Of a DNA stretch of 64,000 bases, positions 56,229 through 64,000 are shown one piece after another. This DNA comes from Pseudomonas putida (GTDB lineage Bacteria > Pseudomonadota > Gammaproteobacteria > Pseudomonadales > Pseudomonadaceae). The stretch covers positions 1 through 64,000 of the forward strand of contig NZ_JANHLC010000005.1 of the NCBI RefSeq assembly GCF_028682395.1, given 5' to 3'. Numbering within the stretch: position 1 is the first letter of the stretch; the number at the start of each line of letters is the position of its first letter. Under the pieces are notes generated by a model. The model was not told the DNA's origin. It saw nothing but the letters and a program-made list of their open reading frames with translations, and ran no database searches. A program made the translations under genes and the position numbers.

Positions 56229-56917
56229 GGCAGATAGAGACGGAACAGGCCCCCGCCCAGGGGGCCGCCGTTATCGATTGCGACATGCCCGCAAACCCCG
56301 TTGCGCTGGTGCAGCGCCGCGATCCGCGCAGCAAAGTACAAGCCCAGGCCGGTGCTGCCGCTGCTCTGGTTGATGCCCTGCACATACTCGCCCTGGCGCG
56401 CGATCATCGCCACCGGATAACCAGCGCCATCATCGTTGACGGTCAGCACCAGTTGCTCGTTCTCCTCGTCCACACTGACCAGTACTTCCTGGCGGGCATA
56501 GCGGACCACGTTGTTAAGGATATTGGCGACCACCGAGGCGATCAGTTCACGGTCGAAAAACCCCAACGCGGCGAAGTCACCGACCTCATAGCGGGCCACG
56601 ATGCCACGGCTGGCGAAGACATCTGCCTGGCAGGCCAACTGCGCTTCGAGAAAGTCATCCAGCTCGTGGTAGTCGGGCTGCAGCGGCAACTGGTCGACGC
56701 CCAGTTTGTAGAGCCCCAGCAATTGCACCAACATACCGTTGAGGTGGGCAAACTCGTACTCGATCACGCCATGCTCCGGCGCCGTACGCTGGGCCTCGGA
56801 CAAGTGCGTCAACCACCGGTTGTGCGCCTGCATCAGCATCGCCAGGGAGTTCTTCATGTCATGCACGGTGGAGGCAATCACCAGGGAAAAGTCGAGCCCC
56901 TTGTCCTGTTCGTTCAT
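56225..56917 (-). CDS. Soluble histidine kinase without sensor domain
   Basis: This 230-residue kinase starts at ATG 56917 (MNEQDKGLDFSLVIASTVHD), overlapping the upstream regulator gene by 4 bp. The phospho-acceptor candidate is His19 in STVHDMKNSLAMLM. The ATPase domain has the N-box ANILNNVVRYA and G-boxes NDDGAGYP and GSTGLGLYFA. No membrane or sensing domain precedes the H-box, so the signal must come from a partner, perhaps the TPR regulator itself. Confidence 0.87.
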   Translation of the reverse strand: MNEQDKGLDFSLVIASTVHDMKNSLAMLMQAHNRWLTHLSEAQRTAPEHGVIEYEFAHLNGMLVQLLGLYKLGVDQLPLQPDYHELDDFLEAQLACQADVFASRGIVARYEVGDFAALGFFDRELIASVVANILNNVVRYARQEVLVSVDEENEQLVLTVNDDGAGYPVAMIARQGEYVQGINQSSGSTGLGLYFAARIAALHQRNGVCGHVAIDNGGPLGGGLFRLYLP

Positions 56918-58518
56918 TCGCCAAACGCCTTGATTCGCAGCTTCTGATAGCGGGGATGACGCGGGTCGCTTTCGGGCATCTTGCCAACGGTTTTCAGGCA
57001 GGCCTGGCACTCTTCGAGCAAGGCCACGTCGACCGCCGGGTCAATGCCGTGCAACAGCGACTGCGCCATATTCAGGGCAATACTGATGTTCTTCGGTTGC
57101 AACGCCAGGGCCCGACGAAACAGATCGCGGGCCTCGTTCAAAGTGCCAGCCTTGTAGCTGCGTACACCCTGGCGATTGAGGTCGGCAGCGATATGGCCGG
57201 AATTGAGAATCGCCGGATCGTCGGTCAGCTTGGCGATGCCCTTCATGACACTGGGGTCGTCGCCGTAGATTTCCGCACAGTTTTTCAGCACCGTGGTGCC
57301 CGCATCCGCATGCCCCAACTGCTGCAACTGTTTGGCCACCAGCAGCGCCGCTTCGGCACTCATGAACTGGTCCATGCCTTCCAGGCGACTCATGGCCTGT
57401 TCGGTCAGCTTCTCGGCCGTCTCGGCGTCGTTGAGCAGCAAGCTGGTGGCCTTCATCAAACGGGCACGGACTTGCAGCCCCTGGTCGTTGCCGTTTTCCT
57501 TGGCCACGGCGCTCAGCGTCTGGTTGATCTCCAGCCGCGTGCGAGTATCCAGGCCACGCTCACTGCCTTTGCTGATCAAGGCCTGGGCCAGGCCAAGGCC
57601 GCTTTCCGGATCCTTGAAACGCGACTGCTGTCCCTGCAACACCGCCTGGCGATAAGCCTTGGAAGCGCCCTCGAAATCTTCGTTGGCCAGCGCCAGCTTG
57701 CCCAGCAACGATTGGCGGCGCACCGCCAGCGGGGAAATGCGCACGGCCTCTTCCAGGACACTCTGGGCGCTCTTGGTTTCGCCTTGGGCGACCAGTACAT
57801 CCGCCAGGCCGTCATACAGCGCCGGCATCATCGGGAAGGCCTTCAGTGCGGTTTCATAGAGCGTGCGTGCTTCCACGACCTGGCCGCGCTTGAACAGCAG
57901 CCGGCCGAGCGCCGCGTAGGCCCAGGGCAAGGGACGGTCCGCGAGGATGGTCTTGAGGAAGCGCTCCAGGGTTTCGTGCTGGTTCAAGTCACGCAGGGCA
58001 TCGGCGCGAAAGCGCAGGCACAGGGGCGCAAAGCGTTTGTCCTGCTGGGTCAGGCTGGCGCAGGCGGCCAGCACCTCAGCCGGCTTGCCACGGTCAAGCG
58101 CTTGCAGAATGGGCTTGAGCAGGTTCTTGCGCTGCACCAGCTTTTCCAGGCGCTGGGCCAGGCCGATGCGGTTGAACGGCTTGGTCAGGTAGGCGTCCGG
58201 CTCATGCTCCAGGGCACTGAGGACCATGGCCTGGCTGCTTTCGGCGGTGACCATGACAAAGATGCTTTCATGGCTGATGAGCTTGTCGACCATCAGGTCT
58301 TCGAGTACCTGCTGGCCGTTCTTCTTGCCGTCGCCCAGGTGAAAATCCTGGAGGATCACGTCATAGCGTTTCTGCGCGCACATGCGCAACGCCTGCTCAC
58401 CGCTGTCGGCGGTGTCCACTTCCTTGACCCCCAGCTCACGCAGCATGGAGCGAACCGAACTACGGAAATCGGAGAAATCATCGACGATGAGAAAACTTCT
58501 TTGGTTGTACGCCAGCAT
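56914..58518 (-). CDS. Response regulator with C-terminal TPR repeats
   Basis: This 534-residue protein starts at ATG 58518 (MLAYNQRSFLIVDDFSDFRS) with AGGA six bases upstream. Residues about 8-130 are a receiver domain with Asp58 (VILQDFHLGDG) and K in YLTKPFNRIGL. Residues about 150-534 are tetratricopeptide-type helical repeats (for example LGRLLFKRGQVVEARTLYET and GVRSYKAGTLNEARDLFRRA) in place of a DNA-binding or enzymatic output. It likely acts through protein binding. The cognate kinase is the overlapping gene. Confidence 0.88.
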   Translation of the reverse strand: MLAYNQRSFLIVDDFSDFRSSVRSMLRELGVKEVDTADSGEQALRMCAQKRYDVILQDFHLGDGKKNGQQVLEDLMVDKLISHESIFVMVTAESSQAMVLSALEHEPDAYLTKPFNRIGLAQRLEKLVQRKNLLKPILQALDRGKPAEVLAACASLTQQDKRFAPLCLRFRADALRDLNQHETLERFLKTILADRPLPWAYAALGRLLFKRGQVVEARTLYETALKAFPMMPALYDGLADVLVAQGETKSAQSVLEEAVRISPLAVRRQSLLGKLALANEDFEGASKAYRQAVLQGQQSRFKDPESGLGLAQALISKGSERGLDTRTRLEINQTLSAVAKENGNDQGLQVRARLMKATSLLLNDAETAEKLTEQAMSRLEGMDQFMSAEAALLVAKQLQQLGHADAGTTVLKNCAEIYGDDPSVMKGIAKLTDDPAILNSGHIAADLNRQGVRSYKAGTLNEARDLFRRALALQPKNISIALNMAQSLLHGIDPAVDVALLEECQACLKTVGKMPESDPRHPRYQKLRIKAFGE

Positions 58519-58926
58519 CGTGATTCCTGTCATGGAGAAGTAAGAAGATGAGCCCAAAGGCAAATGCAGGGACGGGTCCAGCTTCGCTATCCATTTTGGC
58601 GCGCCGATAATAACTAGCGGCCATAGGCTATCAAGCAAATTTACACAAACCGAGCACTCTTCACGCCCGCCGTCTATTTCAAGGGCGTCCAGGGCACTCG
58701 GGAGTCGCAAGACGGCCGGAAAACCACGGCAAGCCCCCAAGCCCCCTCGCCCTTGCAGGGCGCCTGAGGGCCTGTTCCGCTCGCTCCATCGAGGCGGTCA
58801 TTGAATCTGTTGCCCAGGCTATCGGCCGCACTTCGCCAAACTTGTCCCGATCCGGCAATTGTTGCGCAATAGCCACGGCCCACCACCAGGCTGACCCAGC
58901 AAAAGCGGGATCATGCACAGGCTCCC
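58519..58926. other. Intergenic region between REC-TPR gene and peroxidase gene
   Basis: About 400 bp without a convincing gene. Short ORFs on both strands lack recognisable features and ribosome sites. It should contain the promoter of the REC-TPR/kinase unit near 58550-58650, not resolved. Confidence 0.5.
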
Positions 58927-58940
58927 TTGACCTGCATCAC
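58927..58940 (+). promoter_or_regulatory. ANR/FNR-type box upstream of cytochrome c peroxidase
   Basis: TTGAC-CTGC-ATCAC differs from the consensus TTGAT-N4-ATCAA in two bases and lies 60 bp before the start codon. Cytochrome c peroxidase genes of Pseudomonas are known to be activated by ANR under low oxygen. Confidence 0.65.
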
Positions 58941-58999
58941 TGAGCTATTTCCCTACATCACGCATGGTTAAGAAAAATCATAACCCTAGGGGATAAGCC

Positions 59000-59995
59000 G
59001 TGATCAGATCGTTGGTAGTCATCGTTGGCCTGATGTCAGGGGCACAGGCATGGGCCACCGTGCCGAGCAATGAACCCATTACGCCGGTAAAGCCGGCCGT
59101 CATTACCAACCCGGCCAAGGTGGAGCTGGGGAAAAAGCTGTTTTTCGATCCACGACTGTCCAAATCGGGGTTTATCTCCTGCAACTCCTGCCACAACCTG
59201 AGCATGGGCGGCAGCGATAACCTGCCGACCTCCATCGGGCACAACTGGCATGAAGGGCCGATCAACTCGCCGACCGTCCTCAACTCCAGCATGAACATCG
59301 TCCAGTTCTGGGATGGCCGTGCCGCCACGCTCAAGGAGCAGGCAGGCGGACCGATTGCCAACCCGGGAGAAATGGGCTTCACCCACGATCTGGCGGCCGA
59401 CGTCCTGCGCTCCATCCCCCAATACCGCGAGGCCTTCAAGGCGGTCTATGGCAACGACAACGTCAATATCGATGAAATCACCGATGCCCTGGCCGCGTTC
59501 GAAGAAACCCTGGTCACCCCCAATGCGCCCTTTGACCGCTGGCTCAAGGGCGACAAAAGCGCCATCAGCCCAACGGCCCTGAAAGGCTACGAGCTGTTCA
59601 AAAACACTGGCTGTGTGGCCTGCCATAACGGCGAGGCGGTGGGCGGCAACTCGATGCAAAAAATGGGCTTGGTCGAACCCTACGTCACCAAGAACCCTGC
59701 CGAGGGCATTGCCGGCCTGACGGGCAAGGATGCCGACCGCATGCGCTTCAAAGTGCCAACCTTGCGCAACGTCGAGCTGACCTACCCCTACTTCCACGAC
59801 GGGGCGTACTGGAAACTCGAAGACGCGGTGGACGTGATGGCCCGCCTGCAACTGGGGCGCAAGCTGAACCACGAGGAAGTCGGCCAGATCGTCGCATTCC
59901 TCAAAACCCTGACCGGCGATCAGCCTGACTTCAAACTACCGATCCTGCCGCCATCGTCGACAGACACCCCGCACCCGGTGCCGTTCGGCAAGTAA
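59000..59995 (+). CDS. ccpA: Di-heme cytochrome c peroxidase
   Basis: This 331-residue periplasmic enzyme reduces H2O2 to water with electrons from cytochrome c. A signal peptide covers residues 1-19 (ending AWA). Two haem sites, CNSCH (about residue 55) and CVACH (about 201), and ligand-region motifs FWDGRAATL and NPGEMGFTHDLAA match the CcpA/MauG family. The start is GTG 59000 with GGGG upstream. The ANR-type box upstream suggests induction at low oxygen. Confidence 0.93.
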   Translation: MIRSLVVIVGLMSGAQAWATVPSNEPITPVKPAVITNPAKVELGKKLFFDPRLSKSGFISCNSCHNLSMGGSDNLPTSIGHNWHEGPINSPTVLNSSMNIVQFWDGRAATLKEQAGGPIANPGEMGFTHDLAADVLRSIPQYREAFKAVYGNDNVNIDEITDALAAFEETLVTPNAPFDRWLKGDKSAISPTALKGYELFKNTGCVACHNGEAVGGNSMQKMGLVEPYVTKNPAEGIAGLTGKDADRMRFKVPTLRNVELTYPYFHDGAYWKLEDAVDVMARLQLGRKLNHEEVGQIVAFLKTLTGDQPDFKLPILPPSSTDTPHPVPFGK

Positions 59996-60020
59996 CCCCC
60001 GAAGATCAATGCCCAACAAC

Positions 60021-60049
60021 TGCAGGGGCGAGCGAGACTCGCTCCTGCA
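60021..60049. repeat. REP-like palindrome after the peroxidase gene
   Basis: tgcaggggcgag (60021-60032) and ctcgctcctgca (60038-60049) pair over 12 bp with one G-T pair. Its GCGAG/CTCGC core is like the REP sequences (ctcgctcctgca type) common in P. fluorescens and P. putida. It may also end the peroxidase transcript. Confidence 0.7.
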
Positions 60050-60097
60050 AGGCATCACGCACACCATCAACATCCAGCCCTGCAACGTCCCCTCGCC

Positions 60098-60343
60098 TTA
60101 CTTAGCGTCGTCGCCGAACACGCTGAGCTGCACTTTTTGCGCGTCCACGAACTTGCGTCGCGCATGGGGCATGCACGCCAGTCGCTCCACACCCGCCATA
60201 ACTTCAATGCGCGGCAGCTCAGCCGACAACGGCTGGCGTTTGCCGCGGAGTGGTGTCGGCTTAACAACTTCTTCATCTGCGGCGCCCACTAGCGGCATAG
60301 GCTCGCTTTCGGGTTCGTTAAAAAGCGCCAGTTGCGGCGTATC
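60098..60343 (-). pseudogene. IS66-family tnpC transposase remnant
   Basis: Minus-strand reading QLALFNEPESEPMPLVGAAD and later PLSAELPRIEV match the N-terminal part of an IS66 transposase. It then jumps to ARRKFVDAQKVQ, a motif from the middle of the protein, and ends. A large internal deletion is therefore present. Confidence 0.75.
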
Positions 60344-60446
60344 TATCCAGCTCGACCAAGGCCGCGAGGCCGCCGATGGACTTTCGCAATCCCACCGGCT
60401 GGGGGTAGAGCTACACTTTTTCGACTTTGGCGTCGAGACGCATCAT
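60344..60446 (-). pseudogene. IS66-family tnpB remnant with in-frame stop
   Basis: From ATG 60446 the minus strand reads MMRLDAKVEKV, a stop, then LYPQPVGLRKSIGGLAALVE, matching the TnpB N-terminus of a different IS66 subgroup (MMRPDAKVEKVYLYPKPVDFRKSIDGL). It is joined directly to the tnpC remnant; the rest of tnpB is lost. Confidence 0.8.
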
Positions 60447-60731
60447 GGCGGGGCTGGCTCCAGAAAGAGATCGAGAGCACTGCATCGGGGATCAAATTCA
60501 GGCTTGGAATGTGGGGATCATGGCAGACGACGCCTTCGAGTGTCGCCGGCGTCATATAAACCCCGCAAAGGGCAACGATCTTTCGAAAATACGAAAACCG
60601 TAAAAGCCCAACCGATATGGCAGGGAGCGGATGGTTGGTCAAATCGAGTTTCCGGCAGCGACCAAAGCGTATTGCTTCACTGAAATGAAATCGCGTAGAG
60701 AAACCAAAATATGCATTGTTAGATCAGCCTC
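60447..60731. other. Non-coding stretch before glycosyltransferase cluster
   Basis: No recognisable gene in 285 bp. An open reading frame on the minus strand (60343-60642) overlaps the IS66 remnant and shows no known features. The sequence is probably part of the insertion-element debris. Confidence 0.5.
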
Positions 60732-61847
60732 TCAACGACCTTGCACCAGCTCACGGTAGAGGGTGATGTAGTCGGTCACCATACGGTCAGCTGTGAAGTA
60801 TTTCCAGTAACGCTCTTCTGCTTGCAGTCCCAAAATACGCGCATCTTCCGGGTGCTCCCATAGGTATTGCATCGCGCCTCTTAGGGCCGCCGGATCGCCC
60901 GGCGGCATAACTAGTCCAGTTTCACCAGAGATATTGATAAAGGTCGTACCTGTACCTATCTCGCTGGAAATCATCGGTTTCCCATACATCGCGCCTTCCA
61001 GCAACGAGATACCAAACGCCTCCGAACGCAGGTGCGAGGGAAACACCACCGCGTAACTGAGCTCCAGCAGCGCCACCTTGTCGCTCTCTGGCAACTGGCC
61101 GAAGAAGTGCACGTTACTCAGCCGCAGGGAGCGAGCCTGCTCTTTGAGTTCGTCCTCGATCGGCCCTGCACCGACGATAACAATCGGAAACTCGGTCCCC
61201 TTGGCGGCTTCCATCAGGATGTGCAGGCCTTTGTAGTAACGCAGCACACCGACGAACAGAAAAAACTTGGGCCCCACTTTCTCACGCCAGCGGCTCAGCG
61301 TTTGCGGGTCAGCCTTGGGGTAGGTTTCACGGTCCAGGCCAATGGGAATCACCGACACCTTGTCGCGGTAGCGCGCCAACACCTGGCTGGTGGCCAGGTA
61401 GTTGGGCGAGGTGGCGACGATGCGGTCGACGTCATTCAAGAACAAGTGCTTGAGCGGGCGGTAGAGTTTCAGCAAATGCTTCTGACGAATGATGTCCGAG
61501 TGATACGTCACCACCGTCGGCTTGTTGATCCGGGTGAGGAAATGCACCAGATCCATAAACGGCCACGGGAAGTGGTAGTGAATCACGTCAGCCCGGCGGG
61601 CCAGTTGGAAGAAGCGCAAGAGCGCCGAAATCGAGAAGCCGGTGGAGGCAATCTGCACATCCATCCTAGCGTGATGCACCAGGTAACCACCCGCATCCAC
61701 CGTGCGCGGCGCGTTTTTGCTGGTCAACGACAGCACGTCCGTTTGCACGCCTTGCTTGGCAGCACCCAGACCGATCTGGTGAATAACCTGCTCGATTCCA
61801 CCCATCGAGCCAGGCACCGAGGTTTTATAAAAATGAAGTACTTTCAT
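60732..61847 (-). CDS. GT4-family glycosyltransferase (WbpZ-like)
   Basis: This 371-residue glycosyltransferase starts at ATG 61847 (MKVLHFYKTSVPGSMGGIEQ), overlapping the upstream gene stop by 4 bp. The GT-B fold shows the donor-site motif RSEAFGISLLEGAMYGKPMI (EX7E type) and GVLRYYKGLHILMEAAKG. The N-terminus resembles WbpZ, an A-band D-rhamnosyltransferase of P. aeruginosa. It is the last gene of the cluster and lies next to IS66 debris. The sugar is not known. Confidence 0.87.
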   Translation of the reverse strand: MKVLHFYKTSVPGSMGGIEQVIHQIGLGAAKQGVQTDVLSLTSKNAPRTVDAGGYLVHHARMDVQIASTGFSISALLRFFQLARRADVIHYHFPWPFMDLVHFLTRINKPTVVTYHSDIIRQKHLLKLYRPLKHLFLNDVDRIVATSPNYLATSQVLARYRDKVSVIPIGLDRETYPKADPQTLSRWREKVGPKFFLFVGVLRYYKGLHILMEAAKGTEFPIVIVGAGPIEDELKEQARSLRLSNVHFFGQLPESDKVALLELSYAVVFPSHLRSEAFGISLLEGAMYGKPMISSEIGTGTTFINISGETGLVMPPGDPAALRGAMQYLWEHPEDARILGLQAEERYWKYFTADRMVTDYITLYRELVQGR

Positions 61848-62938
61848 GAGTTCCGAACAACCGCCTCCATGCGTTCTACAAAGGTTCTTTTCGAGAATTT
61901 TTGGGCCTGCCACTCGCACGCGCCACGCATGGCCAGTGCTCGGGCAGGGCTCAAGGTGCCGATGGCCTCGCGCAGCGACGCCACGTTCAATTCAGACGCC
62001 AGCAACAGGCCCGTTTCGCCGTCCACCACGGTTTCCAGCAAACCGCCTTCACGCACACCGATCACCGGTTTTCCGGCCGCCATGGCTTCCACCGGCGACA
62101 TGCCGAAATCTTCATCAGTCGGCACATAGATCGCTGCCCGGGCGCCGCCCACGCAGGCGCGTAGGCTGGCTTCGTCCTGCCAGCCGGTGAAACGGATATT
62201 CGGCGCACCGGCGGCCATTTGCCGCAAGCGCAGCTCGTCACGACCGCCGGAGGCGATCACCAGGTGCTGATCGGGCAGGCCGAGAAAGGCCTGGATAATA
62301 GTATCCACGCGTTTGTGTGCTTCCAGCCTGGCCAGGGAGACGAAGTAATCGCCCTGCTCAGTCCATATGAAACGTTCGGTATCCACCGGCGGGTGAATCA
62401 CCTGCGACTCCAACCCAACGTGCAGGCGTAAGCGCTGACGCACATTTTCCGAGTTGCTAATCACACAATCCATTTGTGCCAACGCATCTTCGTAGCGCCG
62501 TTGCAACGCACCAAAGGCCACTACCGCCAGCGGGCGCAACGGGGCGGCAAAACGCTGTAGATAACGCTCGCGCCAGTCATAGATATAGCGCGGCGGCGTG
62601 TGGCAGTAATAAATCCGCTTACCGCTGATCTGGTTGTGCACCGCCAGGGGCGCGTACAGGCCGCTGTAAATCACCGTCTGCGCGTCACGCAGAAAACTGG
62701 TGCGCGAGGTAAAGCAGGCCAGCGCCTCGGCCACACGCGGCAACGCACCGGTGCTGGCCGAGCCCAGGCAACGCAAGCCCTCAGCGCCCAAGGCCTGCTC
62801 CGCCGCCAGATAACGCGCCTGCTCAAATACTCGCGATACTACCAACTGATAACCCGGCAAGCCCTGGGTCAGGTCAATGGACAAGCGCTCCGCGCCACCG
62901 CTGACCTGCAAATAATCGTAGAGAACGTAGTGACTCAT
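61844..62938 (-). CDS. GT4-family glycosyltransferase
   Basis: This 364-residue enzyme has VSGGAERLSIDLTQGLPGY in the acceptor domain, and donor-site blocks VSLARLEAHKRVDTIIQAF and TDEDFGMSPVEAMAAGKPVI. Such mannosyl/rhamnosyl-type transferases act on lipid-linked O-antigen or exopolysaccharide. It is 3 bp behind the next gene upstream and overlaps the one downstream, so the three are a tight operon. Confidence 0.87.
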   Translation of the reverse strand: MSHYVLYDYLQVSGGAERLSIDLTQGLPGYQLVVSRVFEQARYLAAEQALGAEGLRCLGSASTGALPRVAEALACFTSRTSFLRDAQTVIYSGLYAPLAVHNQISGKRIYYCHTPPRYIYDWRERYLQRFAAPLRPLAVVAFGALQRRYEDALAQMDCVISNSENVRQRLRLHVGLESQVIHPPVDTERFIWTEQGDYFVSLARLEAHKRVDTIIQAFLGLPDQHLVIASGGRDELRLRQMAAGAPNIRFTGWQDEASLRACVGGARAAIYVPTDEDFGMSPVEAMAAGKPVIGVREGGLLETVVDGETGLLLASELNVASLREAIGTLSPARALAMRGACEWQAQKFSKRTFVERMEAVVRNS

Positions 62939-62941
62939 CGC

Positions 62942-64000
62942 TTACTCCACCCACGCCATCAAGGGGGCCAAACGTCGGGGCCAGGAAGCCGATTGCGCAT
63001 ACTGCTGATAACGCTCGGCCTCGCCGGTTTGCGTCAGCGCCGCCTGCACCGCCGCAACAAATTCGTCGCTCGACGAACACAGCACGGCAGGGCTGTTCAG
63101 GCTTTCCAATTCAGCCCAACGGGTGGACACCACGGGTAAGCCGCAGGCCAGGTACTCATAGAGTTTCAGCGGATGAATATGCGCCACCAGCGGGCTGCGG
63201 CTTGGCGAATGAAAGGGGATCAGGCCGACCTGCGCATGCCGCAAGTAGCCGGCCAGTTGCGAGTGCGGCCTCACTCCCAGGAAATGCACATTGTCCGGCA
63301 TGCCCGCCGGAGCATTAGTACAAGGGCCGATCAGCACAAAATTCACCGCGCGCAGCTCCCGCGCACAGGCCTCGACCAGCGCCAAGTCGACCCAACTGCT
63401 GATATCTCCGACAAACACCGCAATCGGCCCCGCCAGCGCCGCATATTCCTCAGGCACCGCTGGTAGCCCGGCAAAGCGCTCGCAGTCCACGCCATTGGGC
63501 ACGTGCATCACCTCCCGCGCGCCGTGCTCAGTGGCCCATTGCGCCATACCGCGCGACGCCGTGACCACCAGATCGGCACGCGCCAGTGTGTGCATTTCAC
63601 TTTGCCGCGCGCCGGCGGCGTAGCCATCGAAGCCGCAGTTGTAGTCGGCCAGGCGCATCACACAGCGTTTGTAGCTAATCTCATCGAGCCAGGCCGGTTG
63701 GTAAATGCTGTCCAAAAACAGCACATCCACCTCACCGAACCCAGCATCTCGCACCACGCGGCTGGCGTTCGGCCAACTCAGTTTATTCCAGTGGAAAAAC
63801 AGCCAGGGTGCGCGAAAAAAACACCGATTGGAGGGTGCCAACAGCGAGAACGGCACGTAATGCCACAGCTTGTCGTCGAGGTCGCGTTGCCCACCCGCGC
63901 GGTACTCCTGCAAGCGCGCTTGAAACACTGAAGAGCCCGGATGCAGAAAGTTAAGCGGGGTGATCGGTGCCGCGACATACGCCACCTCCCAACCCTGCTC
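62942..64000 (-). CDS. Glycosyltransferase, 5' end outside window
   Basis: About 352 codons are visible. The frame stays open to the right edge, and the first residues EQGWEVAYVAAPITPLNFL look like the first beta-strand region of a GT-B enzyme, so the true start is probably shortly beyond 64000; a GTG at 63985 is unlikely to be the start. Features are VPNGVDCERFAGLP, AVFVGDISSWVDLALVEACA and IHPLKLYEYLACGLPVVSTR. It resembles GumK/TuaH-like transferases. Specificity is unknown. Confidence 0.83.
   Translation of the reverse strand, partial: EQGWEVAYVAAPITPLNFLHPGSSVFQARLQEYRAGGQRDLDDKLWHYVPFSLLAPSNRCFFRAPWLFFHWNKLSWPNASRVVRDAGFGEVDVLFLDSIYQPAWLDEISYKRCVMRLADYNCGFDGYAAGARQSEMHTLARADLVVTASRGMAQWATEHGAREVMHVPNGVDCERFAGLPAVPEEYAALAGPIAVFVGDISSWVDLALVEACARELRAVNFVLIGPCTNAPAGMPDNVHFLGVRPHSQLAGYLRHAQVGLIPFHSPSRSPLVAHIHPLKLYEYLACGLPVVSTRWAELESLNSPAVLCSSSDEFVAAVQAALTQTGEAERYQQYAQSASWPRRLAPLMAWVE

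Overview
The window looks like chromosome of a Pseudomonas of the P. fluorescens/P. putida lineage. The evidence is the high-GC coding style and several typical Pseudomonas gene sets: gbuR-gbuA, oprH-phoP-phoQ, a NrdA with two ATP-cones, cheR-cheV-flgA-flgM-flgN-flgZ, aruH/aruI, and a LapA-type adhesin with its type I secretion genes. I found no rRNA, tRNA, CRISPR array or prophage.

Layout. (1) 1-7639: the N-terminal part of a giant LapA/MapA-type adhesin (minus strand, running off the left edge, with 720-bp repeats) diverges from a TolC / ABC transporter / HlyD type I secretion operon. (2) 7739-10037: a DTW-domain tRNA-modifying enzyme and a PAS-type chemoreceptor, separated by a long inverted repeat. 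(3) 10212-14255: gbuR and the gbuA operon for 4-guanidinobutyrate use, with an NTF2-like protein and an NCS1 permease. (4) 14293-20072: housekeeping genes (glycosylase, ttcA, Yip1, sprT, an AMACR-like protein) and dctA, which has a clear sigma-54 promoter and twin upstream palindromes. (5) 20407-27358: an AraC regulator, phoQ-phoP-oprH with four PhoP half-sites at an 11-bp period, a phosphopantetheinyl transferase and an RstAB-like two-component system. (6) 28091-30982: nrdA, preceded by NrdR boxes and a DnaA box, with nrdB absent from its usual adjacent place. (7) 31237-38540: two tandem copies of flgBCDE. Each has its own sigma-54 promoter, conserved upstream element and terminator, and a decayed IS66-type element lies between them. 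(8) 38796-43292: cheR, cheV, flgA, flgM, flgN and flgZ. (9) 43357-56228: an MFS carrier, a glutamine-synthetase-like ligase, and a gene set for arginine/guanidino compounds (polar amino acid ABC transporter, AruH, an amidohydrolase coupled to a G3E GTPase, a LysR regulator, AruI). (10) 56225-59995: an unusual soluble histidine kinase / REC-TPR regulator pair and a di-heme cytochrome c peroxidase with an ANR-type box. (11) 60021-60446: a REP-like hairpin and a second, different IS66 remnant. (12) 60732-64000: three glycosyltransferases of a surface polysaccharide cluster that runs off the right edge.

Two themes join the genes. Arginine transamination (AruH), decarboxylation (AruI) and guanidinobutyrate hydrolysis (GbuA) are steps of one pathway; the intervening aldehyde dehydrogenase is not in the window. 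The flagellar rod/hook block is duplicated, and the two FlgE hook proteins have diverged in the middle while the FlgB, FlgC and FlgD copies have stayed nearly identical. That second theme is the most unusual structure here.
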